A DNA stretch of 64,000 nucleotides from Mariniblastus sp. Lineage in GTDB: Bacteria; Planctomycetota; Planctomycetia; Pirellulales; Pirellulaceae. The stretch covers positions 276,072-340,071 of the forward strand of contig JAKVBG010000001.1 in NCBI GenBank assembly GCA_022447605.1, read 5' to 3'. Below are positions 29,219 to 37,813 of the stretch, piece after piece. The translations under genes were made by a program, and so were the position numbers. Below the pieces are notes generated by a model. That model was not told the DNA's origin. It saw only the letters and a program-made list of their open reading frames with translations, and made no database searches. Each line of letters starts with the position of its first letter. Position 1 is the stretch's first letter.

Positions 29219-30241
29219 CTAGCGGATGTACCGGGCGGCCGGGTCACTAGGGTCAGTATACCAGCTTTGAGAGGAACTCCGTCCCGGTGGTCGCGCCAGC
29301 TCCGACGGGGAGGCCTGGGGAGCTGACCCGCCGGTAGCGGGAGAGGCCAAGGCGGCGATATCGACCATTTGAACATCTCCCGGGTTCGGCATGGACCAGA
29401 GACGGGATCTGTCACCGTAGATCGAGTTGACGCGGTAGCTGTTAGCGTCAATCACCAATTTCATCGTTTGACCATCCGCCTGGCGAACAAACAGTTCGAT
29501 GTGCCGCGGCAAGCTGACACCCGACTCCGATTCATACTGGTAACATGTCGAATTGAGGTAGGCAACCAACTGGTGATTCTTGTCATAGAATGCCTGCTGC
29601 GATATGTAACCATGGCTGGGGTCGACGACGCAGACACGAATCGTCGGGCCTTGCGGGGTTGCAATGGTCGAACGAATTTCCAACTGGCCATCACTGCGAG
29701 GGAACGGACCCGCATGTTGATCGGCGGGCGAAAATCTGACCAGGCCCAGTGCATCGATGATCCAGCTTGGTTCCAGGGGAATCGCCTGCCTCATGGAACT
29801 GGCCTGGTATTCCGAATGCCGAGCGTAATAAATGGCACTCGGGTTATCTGCGGTCGGAACCTTGGACCAGACCCAGAACAACTCTTCATTACTGCCCACA
29901 TCCACACCCATTTCAGTCAAACCCATCAGACCGGCCTTCAACCTCAGATTGTAAGGGCGTTCGACAACCATCGTGCCCCGCAAGCTGGGCATACCATCCA
30001 TCGAGACCTTGATATCGGCCTCGATTTGCTGGGCGCGATCCGATTGTGCTTGCAAGTGCTGCAACAAGTCATACTGGTCGGGTGCCGTCTGGAAAACAAC
30101 GGGGACAGAGCGTTGGGCCCGAAATCGATTGAACACCTGGCAGCCCGTCTGGGAGAGGAACAGCAGGAGGCTGGCCAGGATCAACAACCGCCGTGCGGTT
30201 TCCCTGTGACGCATTTCCATTTTCAGATTCAAGCCATTCAT
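29219..30241 (-). CDS. Predicted lipoprotein, LolB/DUF4292-like fold
   Basis: About 340 residues. An Arg-rich N-terminus is followed by a hydrophobic segment ending LLFLSQTGC, a weak lipobox. The mature part resembles outer-membrane lipoprotein-sorting folds (AQQIEADIKVSMDGMPSLRGTMVVERPYNLRLKAGLMGLTEMGVDVGSNEELFWVW). A Ser/Pro-rich tail ends the protein. The start is uncertain: ATG at 30241, 30220 or 30214, or a TTG at 30286 that overlaps the upstream stop. It is read in the same direction as, and right after, the gene at 30283. Confidence 0.7.
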   Translation of the reverse strand: MNGLNLKMEMRHRETARRLLILASLLLFLSQTGCQVFNRFRAQRSVPVVFQTAPDQYDLLQHLQAQSDRAQQIEADIKVSMDGMPSLRGTMVVERPYNLRLKAGLMGLTEMGVDVGSNEELFWVWSKVPTADNPSAIYYARHSEYQASSMRQAIPLEPSWIIDALGLVRFSPADQHAGPFPRSDGQLEIRSTIATPQGPTIRVCVVDPSHGYISQQAFYDKNHQLVAYLNSTCYQYESESGVSLPRHIELFVRQADGQTMKLVIDANSYRVNSIYGDRSRLWSMPNPGDVQMVDIAALASPATGGSAPQASPSELARPPGRSSSQSWYTDPSDPAARYIR

Positions 30242-30282
30242 CCGTGGTTCAAGACTGGTTCCTGCAATCGGCATCCAACGAT

Positions 30283-30801
30283 TCAACCGGCGTCCCTCTC
30301 TTCATCGACATCCAGTTCCCGGTGATCCGTAAACAACTTCTGTTCCAATTCCGCTTGTATTGTGGACAACTGTTCCGCCGTCAAATCGGGAACGGCCAAT
30401 TCGTAGTTCTTCTTCTGGCTGGCGTCATTCAAAACAATCCACTGGCCCGTTTCGTCCTGCACACTGTCGACCAGTCGCAATATCCTTTTGCGGACCAGCA
30501 ACAACCCCATGACATACTGGATGTCCCCGGTCTCCGGTTTCTCGACCAGGTGCTCAAAATAGGCCAACAGGACATTCCGCGGTGCCCAATAAACCCGGCC
30601 TTTATCCAGATCGGGAACACGCGACTTCCACCAACCAATACAGGCTTCCGGTGGTTCGTTCCATTGATCGGTGCCAAAATCAACCCGCAGCATTTCCTCC
30701 CCGGATTGGATCAACGCCGAGACATACTCCTCACCTGTCTCAAAATCACGTCCAGTCACCGAGCATTTTCGGTTGGACTTCTTGAAATCAAAATTTGACA
30801 C
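30283..30801 (-). CDS. Conserved hypothetical protein (planctomycete type)
   Basis: A 172-residue cytosolic protein starting at GTG 30801. The N-terminus carries RKCSVTGRDFETGEEYVSALIQSGE, resembling a short zinc-finger-like intake region with a single Cys. The middle has GRVYWAPRNVLLAYFEHLVEKPETGDIQYVMGLLLVRKRILRLVD, which is conserved in planctomycete hypotheticals as far as I recall. The C-terminal helix is Glu/Gln-rich. It is followed immediately by the lipoprotein gene, so the two are probably co-transcribed. No function can be assigned. Confidence 0.75.
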   Translation of the reverse strand: MSNFDFKKSNRKCSVTGRDFETGEEYVSALIQSGEEMLRVDFGTDQWNEPPEACIGWWKSRVPDLDKGRVYWAPRNVLLAYFEHLVEKPETGDIQYVMGLLLVRKRILRLVDSVQDETGQWIVLNDASQKKNYELAVPDLTAEQLSTIQAELEQKLFTDHRELDVDEERDAG

Positions 30802-31295
30802 ACCAACAACTCGAATCGATATCCGTTTGGATTAGGGGCGGCGAATCGTAGACAAACCTGGCCTCATTTTCAAGGTAGAAACTGAGCCTTCTCCAAGCGA
30901 ACAAGTGACCATTCACATGCTAGCTCTTCGCCGCGCGACAGATCGCACCGTATGAAACACAACGGGCCTGGCCAGACGCCCGAAAGAACGACTGGCAGGC
31001 CACACAGCACCGGTTTTCTCCAGCCGATACCGATTCCGGTAAACGGGGAGACCCGGCGCCATGAAGCGTGACGAACGGCGAAAAACGAACGAGTGCTGGC
31101 AGATCGACCGGATTGGCAAAGGGTCCCCACCGGGGCTGGGAACGATCCCAAAATCGACCCAACCAGTTTACCTGTCCTCACCCGATCAGTTCGGGTCCGA
31201 ACATCTGTTACGAGCCTACCCCGTTTACACGGAAAATGCTGGTTTGTTTCCTGAGACTGAGCGATCGGTTTTGAAGATGCCGATTCTAGTTTAGA
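30802..31295. other. 494-bp region upstream of the secA-like gene
   Basis: This separates the leftward hypothetical gene from the rightward SecA-like gene. The only notable frame is a 77-codon ORF (31061-31294), listed separately at low confidence. No tRNA or terminator is visible. Confidence 0.5.
31061..31294 (+). CDS. Possible small ORF directly before the secA-like gene
   Basis: A 77-codon frame from ATG 31061 to TAG 31292-31294, one base before the TTG start of the SecA-like gene. Composition is polar and not obviously random (MKRDERRKTNECWQIDRIGKG), but there is no strong ribosome site, no family match and no signal peptide. It may be a leader or chance. Confidence 0.2.
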   Translation: MKRDERRKTNECWQIDRIGKGSPPGLGTIPKSTQPVYLSSPDQFGSEHLLRAYPVYTENAGLFPETERSVLKMPILV

Positions 31296-33218
31296 TTGAG
31301 CATTCCTATCCTTTCCGCTCACCCATTTCGCCAAGTGAATTTACCCGCTTTCCTCAACGCCGTTAAAGAACAGGCCAAAGTCTCCCGGACTCTGGATGAC
31401 GCCTCCCTGCGCGACGCGGCGTTGGAACTTTCCTACGAAGCAAAACAGAACGATAAACAGACCGAGCTGTTCGTCATCAAGGCTTTTGCGGTCGTTCAGG
31501 CAGCCGCTGAACGGCATTTGCAGATGAGTCATTACCCGGTTCAGCTGCAGGGTGGGCGCGCCATGTGCCGGGGGCATATCGCAGAAATGCGGACAGGCGA
31601 AGGAAAAACTCTCACAGCAACACTGCCACTGTTCGTCCATGCCTTGAAGGGCAGGGGAGTTCTGCTGGCCACCGCCAACGACTACCTCGCCAAGCGAGAT
31701 GCCCAGTGGATGATGCCTGTTTATGAGGCGCTCGGATTAAGCACGGGGGTCATTCAATCGGAAATGTCACGGCCCCAGCGACGCAATGCGTACAGCTGTG
31801 ACATCACTTATGGAACGATGAAGGAATTCGGGTTTGATTTTCTTCGTGACCACTCCTCCCAACGGCAGATGAAGCAGGACCAGCTCTATTTTGGCTCCCA
31901 CCCCTCGGGAGCAGCTCAACCACCAGGCGATCAATTGCCGGTTCATAGGAAACCGCATTTCCTGCTCATCGACGAAGCGGACAGTATCCTGATCGACGAT
32001 GCTCGGACTCCACTGATCATCAGCTCCGCTGAAGACGACATGACCCAGGATCAACAGCAAATGCTTTACCAGTGGTCGGCCGAGAGCGTACCTAACTTTG
32101 AAGAAGATATTGAATACTGGTACGACAAGGAACAGAAACGAGTCGACTTGACCCCGGAAGGCACCGCGCGGGTTCGAGAAGTTGCCAAGCCGAAAATCCT
32201 GGATGGTGTCGGTTTACCGGAGATGTATGATTTTGTCGAACGGGCCATCCAGGTTGACCGCGATTACAAATGCAATCGAGATTACGTGGTGCGGGATGGT
32301 GAAATCGTCATCGTGGATGAAGCCACCGGGCGTATTTCCGAGGGCCGGCGATGGAGCCGTGGCATCCACCAGGCAATCGAAGCGAAGGAAAACGTAACCA
32401 TCACGATGGACACCAATACCTCGGCCAAGATCACGGTACAGTCCTTTGTCAGCCGGTACCCACTGATCGCCGGGATGACAGGAACCGCAGCCAGCGCGGC
32501 CAGGGAATTCAAAAAAATCTACCACGCACCCGTCAGTGTCATCCCCCCCAACAAGCCGAGTCAAAAAACCGAGCTGCCGGTCACTTTTCGCCCAACCGAA
32601 GAGAAGAAATGGCAGGCCGTCGTGGACGAGATCAAAGAGATTCACGCGACCCAGCGACCCTTGCTGGTCGGCACACGGTCCATCGCCAAGTCAGAGATAC
32701 TCTCGGGCCTGCTCCACCAGGCGGGTGTCAGCCACGCGGTATTGAATGCCCGGCAAATTGAAAGGGAAGCGGACATCATTGCACAGGCCGGAGAGCCAGG
32801 CCGAGTGACGGTCGCCACCAACATGGCGGGCCGGGGAACCGACATCAAGATCGATGATCGTGTCAAATCGCTAGGTGGTCTCCATGTTATTTGTACCGAA
32901 ATGCACGACTCGGCCCGCATCGATTTACAACTGTTTGGACGGTGTGGTCGCCAGGGAGATCCGGGGTCCTTCCGACAATATGTCTCGGCCGAAGATCAAC
33001 TGCTCGACTCGGCATTTGGCCGACCCACGGCGAAACGATACCGCAAAATCGGAAAAATCCGGTCAGACCGCTGGTGGATCCAACTGTTCCGGAAAGCTCA
33101 GAAAAAGCTTGAGAATCAGCATTATCGAGCGCGCAAAATACTCATGTACAACGAGAAACAATTGGCCAAATCTCATATCGAGATGGGGCTGGATCCGATA
33201 TTGGACGTTTACGACTAA
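31296..33218 (+). CDS. Short SecA-like preprotein translocase ATPase
   Basis: A 640-residue SecA homologue. Full-length SecA has roughly 830-1000 residues. Walker A is in MRTGEGKT (residues 98-105), followed by LATANDYLAKRDAQWM. DEAD-type motif II is LIDEADSILIDDARTPLIIS, and the second ATPase lobe has TNMAGRGTDIKID and LFGRCGRQGDPGSFRQYVSAEDQLL. The preprotein-crosslinking region is present between the lobes. The protein stops soon after, so the helical wing, most of the scaffold and the zinc tail are missing. The likely start is TTG 31296, since a stop lies just upstream. It leads a cluster of export-related membrane genes. Confidence 0.88.
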   Translation: MSIPILSAHPFRQVNLPAFLNAVKEQAKVSRTLDDASLRDAALELSYEAKQNDKQTELFVIKAFAVVQAAAERHLQMSHYPVQLQGGRAMCRGHIAEMRTGEGKTLTATLPLFVHALKGRGVLLATANDYLAKRDAQWMMPVYEALGLSTGVIQSEMSRPQRRNAYSCDITYGTMKEFGFDFLRDHSSQRQMKQDQLYFGSHPSGAAQPPGDQLPVHRKPHFLLIDEADSILIDDARTPLIISSAEDDMTQDQQQMLYQWSAESVPNFEEDIEYWYDKEQKRVDLTPEGTARVREVAKPKILDGVGLPEMYDFVERAIQVDRDYKCNRDYVVRDGEIVIVDEATGRISEGRRWSRGIHQAIEAKENVTITMDTNTSAKITVQSFVSRYPLIAGMTGTAASAAREFKKIYHAPVSVIPPNKPSQKTELPVTFRPTEEKKWQAVVDEIKEIHATQRPLLVGTRSIAKSEILSGLLHQAGVSHAVLNARQIEREADIIAQAGEPGRVTVATNMAGRGTDIKIDDRVKSLGGLHVICTEMHDSARIDLQLFGRCGRQGDPGSFRQYVSAEDQLLDSAFGRPTAKRYRKIGKIRSDRWWIQLFRKAQKKLENQHYRARKILMYNEKQLAKSHIEMGLDPILDVYD

Positions 33219-33401
33219 CGCCGCCGGTCATTGCTTCCTTGCCAATCGGGTTCCAGATCCTAAACTTGACCAATGCATGGAAGCCGGCCCACTTCATGAT
33301 CTTCAACTTGTCGCCCGGTAAGTTCAACGATAACGCCACCTTCTTCTGGTGGATCGTCGTCGTTTGCCCGTTCCCTAACCAATAACCCACTTTCTCCAAC
33401 C

Positions 33402-35432
33402 ATGTCAACTGGCGAGTCCAAACAAACGTATACGGCCGAGGACGTCAAGGCGGAAGTTCGCCAGACGGTGGCTCAGCTTAGTGAATTATCACGGTCGAAT
33501 GTTTCGTTCGATGAATTCTGCCAAACCGTCTTGACCAAAATCGTCAAGTTAACCGGAGGCCATGCAGCCTTGCTGTGGCAATCTCCGGCGGCCAATGAAA
33601 CAAGAATCACCCACCGGGCATGCCGTCCCGAACTCGACTTACCTGCCGAGAATCGCGCCCACGAAACGGTCGTTCACCGAGTCGTTGAAAGTCAACAACC
33701 GGTTGCCATCGCCTCGGAGTCCTTGCCCAATGACATCAGCCCACTGGCTGACTCGGGGGCCTACCTGATCCTGGCAGCCCCGGTCTACAACCGCAAAAAG
33801 ACGTGCTGCGGCGCACTCGAGTTGTTGCAGCGCAGGGATATTTCCGAGTCGGCCCAGCAAGGTTACCTGAAATTCCTTTCCCGGATCGCCGAGCTGTTTC
33901 CCCGCTGGCATGAAAACCAGGAATTATCCCGACTGAATCAAAACGCAGAGAGCATGGCATCGACGCTTGATTTCGTCACCGAGATCCACCGCTCGATCGA
34001 CATCGATGAAACAGGTTTCGCCATCGCCAACGAAGCTCGCCGTGTCCTGGCGTCGGATCGGGTCAGTATCGCCAGGTGGACAGGGAGTAAATGCAAAATC
34101 ATTGCGGTCAGCAGCCAGGATCGTTTTGACAACCGTGCCAACGTGATTCGCAAGCTGGCTGACGTGGCCACATCGAGTGTCAGTATCGAGACACCCTTCT
34201 GGGTCACGGGTGAAACGGAGGGTTTTGCACCCAAGATTGCCAACCGAATCAATGAATACATGGATGAGTCCCACTGTCGGACGCTGGCCGTGATTCCTCT
34301 GTTACAACAACCGGAAGAGACGGTCGACCAACAGTTCAAACCGGGCCTGCGTCCCCAGCCAAGGAAACTGGGGGCCATGATTATCGAGTTCTTTGATGCG
34401 GACGTCAAAGAAGCGAGCATTGCGGAACCTTGCAAGCTGGTAACCGAACATGCCGAGCTGGCGCTGGCCAATGCCACCGATCACAGTGATATCATCCTGC
34501 TGCCCGTCTGGACTCGAATGGGGCGGCTGCAGAAATTCCTTTTCCGCGATCATTTTACCAAGACGATGACCGGGATCGCGGCACTCTTCCTGGTGCTGAT
34601 GCTGCTAATGTTTTTCCCCAAGGAATTACAGATGCGGGTCAATGGTGTAATGCAACCACAATTGCGAAAAAATCTGTTTGCCCAGACCGAGGGGATCATC
34701 CGCGAGGTTCACGTCGATCACGGTTCGGTCGTCAAGAAGGGGGACCTCTTGATCGTGATGGAAAACCAGGATCTCGATATGCAAATCGCCCAGGAAGAAT
34801 TTCAGCTGGAGACGATTGAAGAAGAAATCAAGATGACCAATGTCCTCCTGGCCCGTCAAACCGACCTGCCGCTGGAAGACTCCATCGCGCTGGGCAACAA
34901 GTTGACCACCCTCGAAAAACAGAAAAGCAGCAAGGAAAAACAACTGGAGCTGATGCTCAAGAAACGATCGTTACAAAAACTCTACAGCCCGATTGATGGG
35001 ACCGTAGTGTTGTGGGAAGCGCGCAAACGCCTGGAAGATCTGCCGGTCGATGCCAATCAATATGTGCTGGAAATTGCAGCCCTGGATGGTGATTGGCAGC
35101 TGGAACTGGATATCCCTCAGAACAAGATCGGCTATGTCAGCAACGCGCTCTCCAAGAACCCCGACCACCAACTGGAGACAGAGTTCCGGGTTGCCACCAA
35201 TCCAAACTTGCCCCAGGAGGGGGAACTTGTGCGGATTGCCGACCGGGCGGAACTTTCGGCCACCACCGGCACCCCGCACTTCCGGGCGATCGTCGATGCC
35301 CATATCACGGATCTTTCCAGCCTCCGCCCCGGTTCCGGGGTAACGGCCCGCATCAATTGTGGAAAAAGGTCCCTCGGATTTGTTTGGTTTTATCAAGTCA
35401 TCGACTTTTTCCGTACGCAAGTCTTCTTTTAA
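33402..35432 (+). CDS. GAF-domain membrane-fusion protein (HlyD-like)
   Basis: A 676-residue protein. Two GAF-like sensor domains occupy residues of about 10-180 and 185-370 (SFDEFCQTVLTKIVKLTGGHAALLW; EIHRSIDIDETGFAIANEARRVL). One membrane segment follows at about 388-405 (IAALFLVLMLLMFF). The rest is a membrane-fusion/biotinyl-lipoyl region (NLFAQTEGIIREVHVDHGSVVKKGDLLIVMENQDLDMQIA) with a long coiled-coil hairpin and a barrel (SPIDGTVVLWEARKRL). The topology suggests a cytosolic sensor joined to a periplasmic adaptor. It is 183 bp after the SecA-like gene and 24 bp before the M50 gene. Confidence 0.85.
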   Translation: MSTGESKQTYTAEDVKAEVRQTVAQLSELSRSNVSFDEFCQTVLTKIVKLTGGHAALLWQSPAANETRITHRACRPELDLPAENRAHETVVHRVVESQQPVAIASESLPNDISPLADSGAYLILAAPVYNRKKTCCGALELLQRRDISESAQQGYLKFLSRIAELFPRWHENQELSRLNQNAESMASTLDFVTEIHRSIDIDETGFAIANEARRVLASDRVSIARWTGSKCKIIAVSSQDRFDNRANVIRKLADVATSSVSIETPFWVTGETEGFAPKIANRINEYMDESHCRTLAVIPLLQQPEETVDQQFKPGLRPQPRKLGAMIIEFFDADVKEASIAEPCKLVTEHAELALANATDHSDIILLPVWTRMGRLQKFLFRDHFTKTMTGIAALFLVLMLLMFFPKELQMRVNGVMQPQLRKNLFAQTEGIIREVHVDHGSVVKKGDLLIVMENQDLDMQIAQEEFQLETIEEEIKMTNVLLARQTDLPLEDSIALGNKLTTLEKQKSSKEKQLELMLKKRSLQKLYSPIDGTVVLWEARKRLEDLPVDANQYVLEIAALDGDWQLELDIPQNKIGYVSNALSKNPDHQLETEFRVATNPNLPQEGELVRIADRAELSATTGTPHFRAIVDAHITDLSSLRPGSGVTARINCGKRSLGFVWFYQVIDFFRTQVFF

Positions 35433-35456
35433 CTCCCTAACCTGGCATTCCTAAAC

Positions 35457-37709
35457 GTGTCCGCATCTGTTCCTCAAGGTCAGCGCAATTCGGGTCCTGT
35501 CGTACGCATGAAAATGCGGTCCGACTTGACCTGTGAACCGATGACCTACCAGGGCGTCGAATACTGGGTGGTCAAGGAACCGCTGGGCCAGAAGTACTAC
35601 CAGTTCCCTCCCCATGTTTTCCATATTCTGAAACAGCTGGACGGAACCAGGACGATCGACGAATTGATCGACAACTTCCATGAAGAAAACGCACCGAAGA
35701 GGATTACCCGGAGTGAACTTCAGCAACTGTTGACCCGCTTCCACAAAGATGGCCTGGTGATTTCGGAAGTCAACGGCCAGGGAATCGAGTTGCTTCGCCG
35801 CGGAAGAAAAAACCTGATCATGGAGCGCGTCCAAGCCTGCTCCAACATCCTGGCCATCCGCTACCGCGGTTTTGACCCGGAACGAATGCTGAATTGGCTG
35901 ATCCGCTGGACCTGGTGGCTTTTCACGCCAACCGCCGTCATCTGCTGGCTGGTTCTGGGTGTGGTAGCGCTGCTCTCGGTCATCATCAATTTTGCAGAAT
36001 TCCAGGCTCGCATGCCCGGATTTGAACAGTTCTTTGATATCAACAAGTGGTACATGTTCGTGGGCGTCCTGGCGGTGACCAAGGTGCTGCATGAATTTGG
36101 ACACGGCCTGGCCTGCAAACGACTGGGAGGCGAGTGCCATGAAATCGGTTTCATGTTGCTCGTATTGACCCCCTGTCTGTATTGCAATGTATCCGATAGC
36201 TGGCGCCTGCCCAACAAATGGCACCGGGCGGCCATTGGCGCAGCCGGCATGTACGTCGAAATGATTCTGGCCATCATCGCTACCTTTGTCTGGTGGTTTG
36301 TCCAACCGGGAACGGTTCAGGATATCTGCCTGCAAGTGATGCTGGTTTGTTCGGTCAGCACGCTATTGTTCAACGGCAACCCGCTACTCCGCTTCGACGG
36401 CTACTACATCCTGAGTGACATCCTGGAAATCCCCAACCTGTATCAAAAGTCGACCAAAGCGCTGACGACGTTACTGGGCCGTCATTGGCTGGGCCTCGAA
36501 ATCCCCGATGACCAATTGATGCCCACCAACCGTCCCTGGGCCTTCGCGTCGTATACCGTTGCGGCTTTCCTCTACCGCTGGTTTATCCTCTTCTCGATTG
36601 TCTGGTTCCTGATGATATGGCTGGAACCTTATGGATTGGAGTCGTTAGGCAAGGGAATTGCCATTTTCGCAATGTTTGGAATGCTATTCTGGCCATTGTT
36701 CAAGTTGTATCGTTATATGTCGGTGCCAGGTCGAATGAATCAAATTGAAAAACCCCGCTTCGCCATCGGTGTAGCCATCATCGTATCCGTACTGTCGTTG
36801 GTGCTGCTGATCCCGATTCCCCATTACCTGAGATGTTCACTGATTGTCGTTCCCGACCAACTGGAAACGATCTACGTCCAGGAACAGGGGATGTTGGCTG
36901 ATTGTATCGTCGAAAATGGCGACCCGGTTCAGGAAGGGGAGGTCCTGGCAACGTTGCGAAACCTGGACCTGGAAATGGCCTACCAGGAAGCGGCCGGAAA
37001 ACTGGCCCAGAAGGTGGGCGAAAGAAAGGGACTGGTATTGAACGGGTCGGTGATTCGGGACTCGACCTACCTCGAACAGCTCTCCACAATCGACAGTGAA
37101 ATCCGCCAGCTCTCTCAAATGGCCAATGATCTGAGACACCGCATTAAGCAACTGGAGATCAAGAGCCCCATTGCGGGGACCGTCTTGGCGACACCCTACC
37201 AGCACCCGTCGGACGGCAATCACGATCTGGAAATCATCGATCAGCAACCGTTCCTGACTGAACGAAACAGCAACGTCTATGCCATACGTGGTCAACGGTT
37301 CTGCGAAGTTGCCAACCTGACTAGCTGGTACGCAATCGTTCTTCTGGACGAACAACAGATCAACTTTGCCAACGAGAACCTGCTCACAAGAATCAAGCTC
37401 TATTCGCGGCCCAATCACGTGATCGAATCCCAAGTTGAGTCACTGGGCGTGGCCGACCAGTCCTTGCTGAGAAAAAACAAGAACAACTTTGACCCCGGTA
37501 ACTTGCCCCAGTCCAAGCTGCCTGACCTGGTGACCGAAATGGTCGCCGCGCACCAACATGGGAACATCCAGTACTTCGCCAGGGTGCCCATCGATGCCGA
37601 CGGCACACCGTTGAAAATCGGACTGAGCGGACAGGCTCGAATTTTCACAGGCTACCGGTCACTCGGTTCCCGCCTCTGGTGGTGGATCAGCCACAATTTT
37701 CTCAGTTGA
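35457..37709 (+). CDS. M50-family membrane metallopeptidase with PqqD-like domain and HlyD-like C-terminus
   Basis: A 750-residue protein. Residues of about 30-100 look like a PqqD winged-helix domain (YYQFPPHVFHILKQLDGTRTIDELIDNF, ending FHKDGLVI). A multi-pass M50 core follows, with the zinc motif HEFGH (residues 212-216) and the NPLLRFDGYYILSD segment carrying the third ligand. Several membrane helices lead to an HlyD-like periplasmic region (ETIYVQEQGMLADCIVENGDPVQEGEVLATL, then IKSPIAGTVLATP). It starts at a GTG, 24 bp after the GAF protein. It resembles peptide zinc metalloproteases associated with peptide export; substrate unknown. Confidence 0.87.
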   Translation: MSASVPQGQRNSGPVVRMKMRSDLTCEPMTYQGVEYWVVKEPLGQKYYQFPPHVFHILKQLDGTRTIDELIDNFHEENAPKRITRSELQQLLTRFHKDGLVISEVNGQGIELLRRGRKNLIMERVQACSNILAIRYRGFDPERMLNWLIRWTWWLFTPTAVICWLVLGVVALLSVIINFAEFQARMPGFEQFFDINKWYMFVGVLAVTKVLHEFGHGLACKRLGGECHEIGFMLLVLTPCLYCNVSDSWRLPNKWHRAAIGAAGMYVEMILAIIATFVWWFVQPGTVQDICLQVMLVCSVSTLLFNGNPLLRFDGYYILSDILEIPNLYQKSTKALTTLLGRHWLGLEIPDDQLMPTNRPWAFASYTVAAFLYRWFILFSIVWFLMIWLEPYGLESLGKGIAIFAMFGMLFWPLFKLYRYMSVPGRMNQIEKPRFAIGVAIIVSVLSLVLLIPIPHYLRCSLIVVPDQLETIYVQEQGMLADCIVENGDPVQEGEVLATLRNLDLEMAYQEAAGKLAQKVGERKGLVLNGSVIRDSTYLEQLSTIDSEIRQLSQMANDLRHRIKQLEIKSPIAGTVLATPYQHPSDGNHDLEIIDQQPFLTERNSNVYAIRGQRFCEVANLTSWYAIVLLDEQQINFANENLLTRIKLYSRPNHVIESQVESLGVADQSLLRKNKNNFDPGNLPQSKLPDLVTEMVAAHQHGNIQYFARVPIDADGTPLKIGLSGQARIFTGYRSLGSRLWWWISHNFLS

Positions 37710-37813
37710 TAACGGGACAACAACCTGGGACAACAACCTGGGTTAACAGCGCGCCGTAACGACCGCCTGCTCACCGTTTCATCCGGCGACGCTCGGCACC
37801 CATCATCTGGATT

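Noticed and set aside
30870..31334. 154-codon minus-strand frame in the gap before the secA-like gene
   Set aside because: It is Arg/Ser/Cys-rich with no ribosome site, and it overlaps the start of the SecA-like gene.
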